Source: Pyrocephalus nanus (lineage: Eukaryota; Chordata; Aves; Passeriformes; Tyrannidae). Taken from it: 64,000 nucleotides of DNA. Position 1 is the stretch's first letter; each line of letters starts with the position of its first letter. The notes under the pieces are model-generated. The model was not told where the DNA came from and did no database searches. It saw only the letters and a program-made list of their open reading frames with translations. The stretch covers positions 97,947,739 through 98,011,738 of the forward strand of contig CM076259.1 of the NCBI GenBank assembly GCA_038380795.1, given 5' to 3'. A program made the position numbers and the translations under genes. Below, in pieces: positions 27,240-40,183 of the stretch.

Positions 27240-28420
27240 AAAATGCTTATCTTCATACATCATAAATTTTACTAAGATTGTGAAAATCTGTAGGTAAATA
27301 GTTGAGCCTTAAATAATTTTTATATAAAGAACTTAATGAAGTACATTTTTAGAAGCTTTCTTATACACCATTTTTCCTTTCAGCAGAGCTATGAGATCCA
27401 GAACATCCCAATGTGAAGTAAGCTAATGTGCTTTTCATAAAAGTACATGGAACGATTAAATACCTATGAATTGAAGATTTTGTGTATGTTTTCAAGGAGA
27501 CATATTTTGGCAAAATCACCTTTAAGGATTTTGATAAGCCTATTCATTTTATCATATATGACTAATATGCCCATCATAATAGTACGTGTCAACTTTTTGT
27601 ACATTTGACTGCACTATTTATGCTGTAACCCATAAGTGAATAATATTGCTACATAGCCTTTTCTAGTGACTTCTTTTAATCTATTCTTTGAATTCTTACC
27701 TTCTGCACAATATCAAGTTGGAGTGAATAAAATTTCTGAGTAATGTACAGTTAGATAAACATCACACCTTTCCTGCTTCACCTGGAATCTTTGACAAAGA
27801 ACAAGACTGCAGTTTATTAAGGGATGTTTTCTGTTTTCAGTGCAATTGTGAGAGATGGTAAATAAAACTGAACAGGGATTCCAAGGCATCTTCAGCCTTT
27901 ACTATTTCATGTATTCTACTGAATAGAGAAATCTGATTTATTTTCCTCCTTTCAGCATTGGTTGGGCACTCCAAGCAAGAGTGGAAAAATTGCCACTCTT
28001 TTTCCAGGTCTTAGTCTGCCAGCACGTGGCATCAGACAGTTGTGGTTTAGTGCTCCTGGGCTGTGCTAACAGGCATGGAAGATTCAAAATGCTTTAAATT
28101 AAAAACCCATCAATGGAGAGAACAGATTCAGACCTGCTTTTAACTGCTTTTACATTTGCTTCCTTGATGTGAAAGCTGTAGGGCAAAAGGAAGAAAAAGG
28201 CTTAAAATGTGTATGGATTGCTTTACGTAGACGTACAAATGAAACTAACAGAATTTACTCCTATACAGTTATAGAAAACCGTAAAGAGAGAACCACCTAA
28301 ATGAATTACACACCCTTATATAAAACTTCTGCCTACTTCTCAGCTTTACCATAATAGCCTGGCTGTTCTGTTTTTCTCTGTCCCATTAAATAATGCCCCT
28401 TTTTTTCAGTCAAAAATGTT

Positions 28421-28525
28421 ACTTAGATGAAGTGAAATCCTTAAATCTTTTGAGGCTATGCAGTATAGGTCTCCTAATTAGGACATCCTATAGAAATACA
28501 ATTTTAAAAAAGACTAGAGAAAGGG
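28421..28525 (+). repeat. Local dispersed duplication, copy 1
   Basis: The segment begins acttagatgaagtgaaatcc and ends gactagagaaaggg. It recurs at 31759-31863 with about 15 differences over 105 bp (my hand alignment), in the same orientation. No coding sequence. Copy 1 sits in plain intron sequence without a recognised repeat at its edges, so it looks like the source copy. Confidence 0.8.
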
Positions 28526-29914
28526 GGAAGAATAATATATAATACTTTGTACTGAAATAATGTCCCAATTAAATAAAAATGCAAGCTAAAAATTTCATGC
28601 TCTTAATTTTTCCCTAGAGGTCTTGCATAAGGTTAAAAGCGTTTTCAGTTTAGTCCCACAGAATAAAAAATTTGTGTGCTACTCTGCATCGGAGCTGTAA
28701 TTAGTCATTTTGATACTAACAATGGAGTTTATAATTTCACACCAGGCTGATCATCACTTGAAACCATTCCTTTCAGCTCAGTACATCCCCTGTTAATTGG
28801 AATGTTTTGCTAGTGGTGTGTTGCCATTAAGATACAGTCATGTCATTATGGCCATTAGGCTCAACCTCTTCTCTTGAATGCAACCCGGGAAACAGCCATC
28901 CGGAATACATGCCTATGGATAGCTGGATTCAGATATACTAATGGTTGTCTTCTTGGTCCACTGAGACTTTTAGGTGAAATAAAAGAATTAGAATGCAAAA
29001 TGTTGCAGTCTCTCCTGCACATGAGATCAGATTCTGCAATTACTGTGGTCATATCTGGACTTGGAAAGTTAGAATTTATAATGTCTGCCTGCAGCAAGTT
29101 TTTAAAAGTAGAAGTTTCACTATACATAAAGGGCTAAATCCAGCCAATAGTTGAATGCTAAGAAACAGATGATTTCCAAAGATGTAGCTCAGTTCATAAT
29201 TTATCCTCAAGTACTTAGAACATATTTCAGACTTTTTAAAGCTGTTGCTCATATCAACAGTGATTGTAGTTTCACCTATGATTATGTGCATTTGACATTT
29301 CCCATTATTAGATCCTTATTTCAAATACAGAAATGTCAAACTTCAGTTATATCAGATTAAATTTTCCAGTTATGGTATTTCCTTGGCCTGATTTTATTTA
29401 ATTTCCATTTTTATGCAAATGCCAGATAAAACCACCAGCTAATTTCAAAAAACAAGTTACTATAAAATATGCTGCCATCAATGATGAAAAGTCTTGCTCT
29501 GCTGCTTCAGTGCTTTGAAAGCTGGACTTAAATTTGGCAGGAGAGGTTTGTTTGCCATGTATATGTCTTTTTGCCTCTAGCTGTCAGTCCTTCTCAATTC
29601 AGGCAAGATCTGAAAAAAAAAGGGTACATCACAGTTTTGCCACTAAAAATTCTGAAAACTGTCAGTGCTAGCTAAGCTCTAGACTCCCAGCTGACCAGAT
29701 GGCAAGTGTACCATCATGGTACAGCTCAGGGCTACTAAAACCAAATTACAATATCCTTGAAAGGACTTCTCTCACCTGATGACCTAAGGCAGGGTCATAA
29801 TCCAGATCTAAAAGCAGAGAGAATTTGTCTCCCCTGTACCCCCACTTGCCCTCCCATGAGGACCCACTAGCTAATGCAGAGAAGTTCAACTGAAAATTGA
29901 AATTAAACAAGTGT

Positions 29915-30660
29915 CATATATTAGAGACAGAGAAAGGAGTATGACAAAGACATGGAATCAGGTAGAGTAGCAACGGATAAAAAAATGCTCCTGGTGAGAC
30001 TTGTTTGGAAGATGGTACTGGGAAGAAATGGGGATGGATAGCTGGAAAACAGAACGAGCAAGGGTCACTTAGAGAAAGGGTACTGAGACTGGGAGCTGGG
30101 TGAACTGGAAGCCCCTCTGGAAGTGCAGCAGACAAGAGAACCTCAAATGAGAGGGTAAAACACCAGGGTAGGTACTGGAAATGATAACCTCAGGAATGAA
30201 AAAGGGGCAGAGATGGTAGAAAGGTAGATGGTGGATGAGAGGAAGAAAGAGAGCAGAAGAAGGACCAGGGGAAAGTCAGCATAGTTAGATGAGAATAGAC
30301 AAATGGGAATTTTTGTGTTGAGGAAACAGCTGGGAAAATAAAGCCTTGCAGGGCAGATCCACTAGGGAATGAGATCAGGGAGGACAGAGCCCTGAGCAGA
30401 ACAGTGGTCTGTGGCATGGCAGGAGCTTACCGAATGTAGATGAGCATCCATGGAGGTCCAAGCAGTCTGGGAACCAAAGGAAAAGGTTTAGAATAAATAC
30501 AGATGTAGAGGCAGGGAAATACTAATCTTGGGACATGGATGCTGATTATGTGAAACCAGAAAAGGATTTGAACAGGCAAGGAGACTGAGACTGTGTGTCA
30601 GGAAAGGGGATGACTAGGTGTAAGGAAAGAAGACAGGAGTTAGAAATTAGTCTGCCTCAG
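29915..30660 (+). other. Purine-rich intronic block
   Basis: About 750 bp in which the plus strand is strongly enriched in G and A (many aggaagaaagag, gggaagaaatgg, gagatcagggaggac stretches) and the minus strand correspondingly in pyrimidines. The longish open frames on its minus strand (for example 29914-30135 and 30190-30417) are serine-, proline- and leucine-rich products of this bias, not genes. No known repeat recognised. Confidence 0.6.
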
Positions 30661-31377
30661 AGAAAGAGTCCTCTAGGTGAATAATTTTGCAAGACTTTGT
30701 GTGGGCTTGTTTGACAGACAAAAAAGTCAGCACCAGATAGCCTTCGTATAAATCTCAAATGATCCCTATGATATCAGCTATATTTTCCAATTTAGCAAAA
30801 TATTTCCATCTGCCAAAAGAAATGCAATCACATATTACAACAGAATCGCATAAATGAGACAACATATAAACACATAAATAGAGACAACATTCTCGTTTTT
30901 ATTGTTTCTCGCAATTCTTTTTTTCAACCTTGAGAATACTTCTTGCATGCCAAATATGAGAAGTAAAAACCAGAAGCAATCCAATGGTTGTCTTTGAAAA
31001 TACTGCTCTTTTGTAGGCACTTAAAAAGGCAAACATCAAAGCATCCTCTACTCTTCTAAATTATCAACTTGTGATTTCTATGAATTTTGCCATTGATTTG
31101 ATTTAGGTAGGATTTCACACCATATTTCTTCAAAAAGAAACTGAAATAAAACACTTGTTCTCCTAATCCAGCTTTCAATTAATAAAAGGCTGCTATGTTA
31201 AAGTGATTATTTGATTTTTCATTTGCTAAGGATATCTTAGTGTAAGGATCAACACTTTAATCTCTATTGTAGTTTTTTTTCCTTTTTCTTCTCTGACATC
31301 AGCAATCAGAGAAAAAATCAAAGTGGTTTAATTTTCCATAATATAATTATTTCACAAAATGTGTTTTCTCACTTTTA

Positions 31378-31410
31378 TGGTTTAACCCCAGCTGGGAACT
31401 AAGTACCACA
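31378..31410. repeat. Short unassigned bird interspersed-repeat fragment
   Basis: The sequence atggtttaaccccagctggg followed by aactaagtaccacacagcc looks like the edge of an interspersed repeat I have seen often in bird genomes (a 'ggtttaaccccagc...aactaagcaccac' type), but I cannot name the family. It adjoins the antisense CR1 at 31411 without a gap. The assignment is from memory only. Confidence 0.35.
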
Positions 31411-31757
31411 CAGCCGGGCTGGACAGGACTTCAAGGGTTGTAGTTCAAACTCTCTTGACAAAAGCACAGTCTAGACAAGATGGTCCAGCACCCTGACCAG
31501 CCAAATCTTAAAACTGTCCAACACTGGGGAATCCACCACTTCCCTGGGGAAATTATTCCAATCACTGATTGGGAAAAATTTTCCTTTTGTGTCTAATCAG
31601 AATCTCACCAGTAGTAACTTGTACTCATTACCCCTCGTCTTTTTCATGGGAGTCCTTGTAAAAAGAAGTCCCCATCATCTTTGTAGTCACTTTGTAAATA
31701 CAGAAACAGCATGATAAGGTCTCCCTTAAGCCTTCTTTTCACAAGGTTAAACAAACC
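31411..31757 (-). mobile_element. CR1 LINE, antisense 3' fragment
   Basis: Read on the minus strand this runs from a degraded ORF2 end (aaaagaaggcttaagggagaccttatcatg) through acgaggggtaatgagtacaagttactactggtgag, caggaagtggtgg-like sequence and acagttttaagatttggctggtcagggtgctgg to gagtttgaactacaacccttgaagtcctgtccagccc. The order matches a CR1 3' body. The usual terminal 8-base repeats are absent; the element stops at about 31411 against a different short sequence. Its truncated 5' end at 31757 directly abuts one copy of a local duplication (31759-31863). Confidence 0.82.
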
Positions 31758-31758
31758 C

Positions 31759-31863
31759 ACTTAGCTGAAGTGAAATCCTCAATTCTTTTGAGGGTATACA
31801 GTACGGGTCTCCTAATTAGCACATCCGGTGGAAACTCAATTTTAAAAAAAGACTGGAGAAAGA
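31759..31863 (+). repeat. Local dispersed duplication, copy 2 (abuts antisense CR1)
   Basis: The segment begins acttagctgaagtgaaatcc and ends gactggagaaaga, matching 28421-28525 at roughly 86% by hand alignment. Its left edge coincides within a base or two with the truncated 5' end of the antisense CR1 at 31411-31757. Resemblance fades right after the A-run and 'gagaaag'. Confidence 0.8.
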
Positions 31864-34036
31864 GTAATGAAAGTCCTTGACTTGGACTAAGCACTGCTTG
31901 GCAACAACTAAACCATCAGTGTATTATCAACATTATTCTCACGCTAAATCCAAAACTCATCATGTACCAACCTGACTGCCAACTGGTTTTAGCGATATTG
32001 TCCAACATTTGTCATATGTCAAAAGTGAAATGTTCTCCTCCAGTACTTTTATTCAGTGCTAGCCATTTGTCTTACCCTGCTAAATATTGCTGTTTGTTCA
32101 AGGAATAAGTCACTGTTTGGAAGAAAAACCCCTTTTGAAAATAAATTCATATGCCTGACTTAAACCAACAAAGAGAATCCCAGAAAATCCCAATTCCCTT
32201 GTGAAAAAAATACTTAAGCAAAACAAGATTTACCACTTCTTTAGGAGATTCTGGAAATGACATAGTGCACAGTGAGCATGTTTTTAAAAGGAACAGGTTT
32301 ACTGTATTACTTTCTTATTTCTCCCAAGGAAAAAACATTCCTGACTGGTAACATCCAGAAAAGAAAAAAATGGAAAAATCAGATTCAGAGCTGCATTACT
32401 TTGAGCACAGGGTGGTGGGAAATAAAACTACAGAGCAAGATTTTCACATACGGTTTTTCTTGACTTTTATTCCCAGGAGTGATGTTTATTCTCTGGCCTT
32501 TGCTACTTTACAACACTGAGTATTTCAGTTCCTTCATGTATAGAAGAAAAAAAAGCAGTACTGGTCTAACTCTATTTAATGAGGTAATGCAAAACTGTTC
32601 TCAGAGCAGTGCCCAGAGGCCTTCCACAGCTACCCTTCAGGTACTGTGACTTGCTGGTTTTCACAGGGTGGGAACAGACACCACAAATGTCCTGACAGCC
32701 TGTACATGTTGATTCTCAGCATCCACCAGTCAACTGACTGGGACTGGTTATATACAACCATTACAACAATACAAAACTTGAGGACTCCTGTAGTCTCTTT
32801 AGCATGATACTGTCACTTACTGGTTGTGATGACAAGGCCAGTTTAAGAAGTATGGGTTTGCCCTCCCCATTACCCTAATACTGCTGGCACCACTCTGTGC
32901 AGCTGCACTGTAAGCCAGGTGTGGGTTAAAACCGTGAAAGAAAGTAGGGAATGGGAATTATACTTTAATCCCATATAAGAGATTCAGTTTGCAATGCATC
33001 TCCACATACACCTGTAGCAGAAAAAATGAGGAGGTGATGAGCTGTGACAGAGTGGGAAGAGAGAGGTGCTGAAGGGTCAAGAATTGCCAGGCAATTTCAC
33101 GCCAAGGGCAGCATCTCGTGGATTCACTAAAAAGTACTACTGTCTCACTAGGTCCCTTTAGCAGTTTAAAATATATTTCTATAGATCACTATTTTCACTG
33201 ATGTTGTGATATTAAAAGGAGAAAGGAATTTAAAAACCAAAAATGAAAAGTCAGCATCTGATACTACATATGATGATAAAAGAGAAAGGGAGGGAACAAA
33301 TCAACATATAACTGCTGCTAGTTTTCAGAAAAGCATATGCTGAGGTGTGTGATCATGTTTCTTTTGTCAAACATTATTCACTATTCAAAACAGCCAATCA
33401 ACTACAGGTAATAATTAATGTTATTTACACATTAAACCTGATAATTTAATTATGTTCTATTCATTTTTTTAAGTGGCATGACAATTTCTGCTGTGTATGT
33501 CTTCCTTCCCTTTTATTTTAAAGTTATGCAAGTGGCCAAAAGGCTTGCTCTACTTAAAAGTACAAAAGCAGCAGCCTCATTTACGGACACCATTTATTTC
33601 ACATGACCACTGAAAATGTATTCATTATGGGATGAGTATATACTCGTGTTCAGGAAACTGAGTTATGAATGCAGGTTTCCTTACCTGGCCTATCATGTCA
33701 CTACAGAGAGATACTGCCACAGCTTCTGAATTCTCAGCAAGTTCTGGACTCCAGGGTGGGGTTAGTTCCTTGGTGAGAAAGAAATTAATTGATACAGATA
33801 GAGTTCATGGCATTCTTGCATCTTTTATTTATGGTAGATGCAATTTTAAAGAGAGGAATTAGACTGCAAAGTCAGTGTGTGGTATGTGACTCAGAAACTT
33901 GTTCTGAAGTTCCAGAAAAGATATCCTTATATGAAAACCCACACTGTTCCTCAGAGTAGAGGATGGAGTCTGTTTAAGCCCATATCCCCCGATAGACAAA
34001 ACCCTCTGTTTTATCTACCTTAGTTTTCTCTCTCTC

Positions 34037-34065
34037 TTTTTTTTTTTTTTTTTTTATTTTTTTTT
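34037..34065. repeat. T-rich run (19 T, A, 9 T)
   Basis: A CTCTCTC stretch leads into 19 T, one A, nine T, then agcag. It resembles a polypyrimidine tract and AG on the plus strand, but that is antisense to MID1 and no exon follows. Confidence 0.85.
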
Positions 34066-36549
34066 AGCAGCTATTAACTTAATTTAAGAAGGTATTTTAA
34101 GAATTTAAGAACATGCCATCATTGAAAAGGTTCTTCTTTCTCTCATCTTTTCATCAGCACTATAGAATGCAGGAACATATAACCATTAATCAAAATATTA
34201 CTCTTAATGAAAACAAATCCTTCTCAAAGGTGCATGATTGTAACAGCTAGCACCAGTGAGACAGTGGATAATAAGTTATCATGAAAAAGGAGTGAAGCAG
34301 GACCATCCCTCCTACTGATGAGGTCCCAGATTAGCTGAAACTACTCACAAAACTTAGATAAGTGACATTTTCCTCAGAAGTTTCTAGAGCCTACACTATT
34401 TCGTTTAGGTTTCTAACTGTTGAAAGTATTACAGCCACTCTGAAAATTAAGTAACTTTTACTTTGAAATGTTACAGATTAATTTTTTCCAGATGCCTCAG
34501 ATTTGAAAGGACACATTTGCAAGGCACGGATTTAACAACAACGACGACAAAATAAAATGGAAAAAGCAAAGGTTCAGTCAGATTTCAGGTAGTCACAAGT
34601 ATTTTATTTGCATGCTATTATTGTTTGTGTATCTTTCAAGATGAGCAAATTGCAACTGTATTGCAACTGTAGAATGGCATCTTTCAAACACTGATCTCTA
34701 TCATTCAGAAATATACAGAAACTACAGACATATTTTAAACAGGTGCTTCCTGGAAAAATTAGTCCTACTAACTGTGTAGAGTTGTGTTGGGGAAGGAGGG
34801 AAGAGCAGGAAATGAAAAAGTATGTTTTTTTAGAATTCTAGAGGGAGAGAATATACTGAGAATAGTAAAGAAAACTTGTTTCCAGCAGGGTTTCATTTAA
34901 ATTATCCTTCTCTCTGACTTGACTTTCTGTTATACTTCCATGTAGATGTCTTCCACATCTACAATAGTTACAGACCTAATGTCTAGCTTCAAAGAAACAG
35001 AGACAGAAGTTTTAGATACACTGAAGTCCTACAAACGTCATTAAAATTTCCTGCTGAGTAGTGGAGTGAGAGGTCCATAATGACCCTGTTGAGGAGGAAA
35101 ACCGTGGTGTGAACTGAGCTGACCAAGTGTCTGCTGAAGCACCCACCTACCCTGGCCACATTCCCTGTGCTGCCTGGCTGCCTGCCCAGCTGTGTGTGCA
35201 AAAGAAGAGGTATTGAAGATGTCCATGGGTTTTCAAGAAAGTATTGCAAGGAAGGAAAACTGAACTCACTGAGCATGAGAAGAAACTGGGTTTATTTGGA
35301 GGGGTTATCAAGGCACAAGCTGCTCTACTTGTAGCTTTGTTATTCCTGTTTCCCATACAGCCCACTTTGTAATGCACTTGCCACTTTTTCAGACTTTAGC
35401 CTGGACTGGGGCTGCTTTATGAACGCTAAGAAGGGAATTAACCTCTGGCCACAGGAGAAGTAAAAGCAATACATATGATACTATATGCTATACATTATTA
35501 CAATATTGCAATACACTACTGCAATATCACTAATTGTAACAGGATGAGTAAAAACATAGTACATGCCTGTAAAGGATTACACTCAAGTATTATGGTGAAT
35601 ACAGCTTTGTATTTTGAGCACATTTGTTGTATTACCACAGATTCACACTCACAGTTGCAATATTTGTGTGCCTGCTAAATTTGGGAAAAGAGTCTAAATT
35701 AATAAGAAATATCTAAATTATTAAAATAATGCAGTTAGATCTATAGACTGGAATATTTCCTCTAAGCATTTTTAAAGAAGGTTCACAAGAACTGGTCTAT
35801 TCTAAAGAGATGTTCTTTAGCTAATTCCTTCTAAAGAATAACACCAAGCACTCAGCTAATTTGTCAGATCTAGGAAGGTAGACTTCCATTTGTAAAGATA
35901 GTGACCCATTTTTACATTGCAGAATGGGAAGAGAGCCTTGGAATGGTTCAGAGGACTTGGGCTGGAATTCATCAAGCTGCATAAGCATGGGGTTACTCTT
36001 AGGCTCCTTTGTAATTATGCAGACAATTACTCAGCACCAGAAATCCATCTGAACTCCACCATTTCTACAACATGCAAAATCCAAAAAATAAGCATATAAA
36101 TCAATAGTCAGAGAATCAATTAATAATCAACAGATAGGAAAGGACACTGAATTTTAAGTCTGCTAAAACATCTTTCTTTCTTTAGTGTATGAGACCTTTA
36201 TCTATATACGAAATGTCACTAGTGAATAATTGTGAAGTTAAAAGAAATTTGCAGTAATTAGAGGCAGAGCTGAGCACTGAAACATTCCCTCTGGGGACAC
36301 TTACTCAAATACTGCCTTGTTTAAATGTTAGAGTATTTAGGCTAAAACTTAAATAATGATAATTATCCATAGCCCACAGGTGACTGACTGATTACTGATG
36401 AGTGATGGTTGAAATTAAACTAATTTATCAACTTTATATGTAAATACTACATAGCATTCTATAAAACTGAAATTCCTTATTAGAACACATATATATGCAT
36501 GTGTTCATCAGTATCAGGCCAAAAAGATCTTGTAAAAATTAGTCTCTGT

Positions 36550-36709
36550 GTTTGTCCCATCCTGTGGATGCCCCACCCCTGCAAGTGTTCAAGGCCAGGT
36601 CATATGGAGCCCTGAGCAACCTGATCTAGTGGGAGAAATGACAGGAGTAGGAACTAGATGATCTTTAAGGTCCCTTCAAACTTGAGCCTTTTTATGATTC
36701 TATGAATGT
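36550..36709 (+). mobile_element. CR1 LINE, 3' end fragment
   Basis: The segment reads tgtggatgccccacccctgcaagtgttcaaggccaggt, gagccctgagcaacctgatctagtggg, ggaactagatgatctttaaggtcccttcaaac, then atgattctatgaatg. This is the CR1 subfamily whose 3' end has 'gcaacctggtctagtgg'. About 160 bp long, 5'-truncated, non-coding. Confidence 0.88.
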
Positions 36710-38164
36710 AGATTATTCAACCCATGTGACTGGCTGATTTTCTCCAGATCACACTGAGATTTTTATTTTTGTTTCAAGCTGTATTTGTTTCTCCCCAGAT
36801 CCTTCCCCTTCAGATCTTGTTCCTGACTGATCTCAACAATAATAAACTACAACCAAGCATGCCAATGAGAAGTACTGCCTGAGCGTACAGGATGCTGAGA
36901 TATGACTCTCAGAGAGAGATGTCAACCTCACAAATGTCATTAAAGGTCATAGTGTCAAAAATTTTAAAAAGTAATTACTTAGATGTATATTCTCTGAGGG
37001 AAAGTTTTAAAGACAGTAGTAAACATACGGGGACAAGGAAACAGTTGCTGTTGTTGAGGAAGGAAACCCACGTGGTTTAAAGAACAAAAGAAGTGTGGGA
37101 GCACAGGGAGGCAAATGTGTATGAGGAAAACCACAGTTGGCTGAATGCGTTCTAGCAAAAAGTGAATGAAGACCACAGAACCTTTTAAGAATGATGTTAA
37201 AAAGATAATGGCATTAACTGAATACACTGGTCAGATATTTCATGAGATAAGCAAAAAGCAGGGTTCAGCTTTTACATTTCCTATTTGGCCCCGAGATGAC
37301 TCTTTTAAAATAGCTACACATATAAGGAGCTATGTTTTCTTTCCTGAAGTGCAGAGCAATTTTCTCACCGTGTATGAGTATACTAGTGCGTGAGGTCCAT
37401 ATTCCTGCTGTGATTTCAATGTTTATAAATAGTTATAGATTGAGCATATGTTATACGGAACATATACGTGAACTTTGGTATCCTGTATTACTGATTTGTG
37501 CAAGTTGCCTTTAATGTCAATTAGGAGCCCACCTGTGAAGGGAACGTGCAGTTCCCATCTTAGTCTTTCACAAAATTCCCCCTTATATGTATGTTCACTT
37601 ACAGAAACAGTTGTGAACTTCCAACAGGGAGTTCTCCCTAATCATTACTAAAGAATATAAAGGTTAATCTGGTTCTCCTTTTCTCTTTCTGTCCCTTTCT
37701 CACAGAAACGTTATTAACAATGGATCATTCCTGGAGAAAAAAAAATGTAACTACAAGCACTTAAAACAACCCAGCAATAAAAAGTTCATTCCTAAATTTC
37801 TAGTTTCCCTGCTTCCAATCCCATACACAATCTATCACCTTGATACCTAGAGATCTCTGTAATAACAGTTCTGTTGGATTCATCTTTGGACTAACTCTTT
37901 TCTTTGCAGCACAGATTAGAATGTAGTGATTAAGAAAAAAGAAATCAACCAAAAAAACACAACTTGTCTCTATATGAAACTTTACACTGGACTAGAAACT
38001 GAGTCTTTGTGACCTCATCCTGTGTTTAAGTGACAGGAGATTTAGTTACTCTGAATCATTCTGAATTAGTCGGATCATTCTGAAATGATCAAAAATTGTT
38101 GAAGTGAATTGCAGCATTAAAAGTGGATCTGTGCCCAGGAATTAGACTACATTTAAAAGCTTTG

Positions 38165-38169
<5 letters not shown>

Positions 38170-38220
<51 letters not shown>
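38170..38220. repeat. Poly(T) run, 51 nt
   Basis: An uninterrupted T run follows gtggga and precedes gcaggctgaag. On the MID1 sense strand it is poly(A). An 8-base direct repeat, agctttgt, occurs at 38158-38165 and 38327-38334, bracketing the run plus about 105 bp. This could be a target-site duplication of a short retroinserted piece, or coincidence. Confidence 0.9.
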
Positions 38221-38222
<2 letters not shown>

Positions 38223-40183
38223 AGGCTGAAGAATGGAATATTGGACAGCAGACGATAGAAGATAATTTGTTGAATATTAAGAATAAGAATGGCAGGAGAG
38301 TATCCAATTTTATTTCATCCAGTCTTAGCTTTGTTTTAAATAGAGAAAAGTAATTTAATAAGTAATTCCTCTTATAATATAAATAATAACTGTTTCAAAT
38401 GCTTATCTCATGTTCTCTATGAAAATAAAAGATTATAAAATTACTATCATTATCTCCTGATGTTTTTGGCTCTTTATCAAAGATAGACCTAATCTGATCT
38501 GCCTGTGCCCTATACTGAGATTTTCTATTGGAAGTTGCACTGCAGCATTCATCATTTGTGAAGTTTCAGGTTGCTCTTTTTGTTCTACATAGACATAATG
38601 CTTCATCAGACTTCTAAGATATTTCTATCTAACATAATTGAAAATAAAATATTTGTTCAGCTTCCCTGTTTGGAATAAACATTCCTTTGGCATAAAATAG
38701 GTGATTCAAACCTGAAACCTTGATAGGAACTGAAAAAAAATTTTTCAGTTACTTGAGGCAACATTACTTTCTAGTTAAAATATGAGCATGACACTTATAT
38801 CTGACTATTGACAGAAGAAAAAAACCCTCAGTTCCATCTCAGGACTTGGCAATGATTGTGGGTGAGACGAACACAATGCTTTCTGTTCTTGCTTTAAACT
38901 AAGAGTACGGTCACAAAAGCTGTGGGAGTAGATATGGTTTTGAAGTGCTTCAAGAGGAGAGAGCACAATAGAAGTAATGAAAGAACATTTGTGGTGTTCT
39001 GCAGTGTCACGTTGCTTCCATTTCACACAGTTTTTTTCTTTCAAGTTCCAACAAAGCTTTTCTGTCATGCTGCCTAAGTTCTGCTAGCACCTTAATTCAA
39101 AAGTTTAGATAAAGAATCCAGCTTAAAAAGTTCAGAAAAAAAGTCAAGAGATCATGGCTATAGCTGTCATAATGTTCAAAGTAATTTTCAGTCTCCAAAA
39201 TTCTTCAAGAGTAATGTTAACTCAATGACTGAAAGAGCTGACTTTTCAAGTACAATACGGTAAGCAGTACAAAACCTGGATGATCTCTGTGATCTCTACT
39301 GCAACCTTTGATGGTGACTTACAGGAATAAATAACACAACTATCAGTAACGGACTGCATCTCTGATTTTCAGATTGTTTATACATTTGGGGCATGTTACA
39401 CTGCTACCTGATGCAATGCTGACTTACAAGACACAATAATGCTACCTGTAATGCTTTAAATAGATCCTGGTCTAGTAAATTTTTAAGACTTGGTAATTTT
39501 TTATTTAACCCTAAGATATCAAGACATTTAAAGGATAAAAAAAAAATCTTTTGTTTTTCTTTTTTTCAAGTGAATCTGTCCTGCTCAGTGCAGCCCTATA
39601 TTTAAAAGAGTATGTTCTTTTTTTCCTAATATATCTGTATTTTTTCCTAATACGTTCCATTCCAAATGGGACCACAAAATGCAGGATAACTTTTATTTGC
39701 AAGCAACGTGCATTGAATTTCTGTGATCTCTTCCAGGTAGGGGTCCTATCACAGTTATCCCACCTGGTGGGACCTGAGCACTCTGAAGGGGCAGGTTATC
39801 CATAAGGGCTGAATAAAAAGCTTCCTGTTATCTCTAGCCTAGGGCAACAGATAAATAACACAAATTATCCAATGTATGTATGTAAAAAAGTTTGTTTTTT
39901 TTTTTTGAATATGTAACCTTTTTTTTTTCATGATGTCTTGAATTAACAGTAATCCTGATGGTTTCCACACCTGTACAACTGCAGCATAAAATGATATCCA
40001 AATTCATTACGAACGTGTCAAACAAATAGTGCTAGTAAACACCTATCTTTATAGGTCTCAAAATAGAGGTATTCTACAATTTGTGAAAGATATGAGTGTC
40101 AGAAAAGGAAGTGATTCAGTCTGGTTGCTGAGGAATTGAGTTAAGGAACCCCCTAAACATTGTGAAAGTCTGTTGACCTGCTT

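Noticed and set aside
29914..30417. Serine- and proline-rich minus-strand open frames.
   Set aside because: They come from the purine/pyrimidine bias of the block and have no recognisable domain.
34021..34070. Polypyrimidine tract plus AG as a possible exon acceptor on the plus strand.
   Set aside because: No coding or conserved segment follows, and it is antisense to the gene; simple sequence explains it.
38123..38353. Open frame containing a long phenylalanine run (or lysine run on the other strand).
   Set aside because: It is produced by the 51-nt T run.
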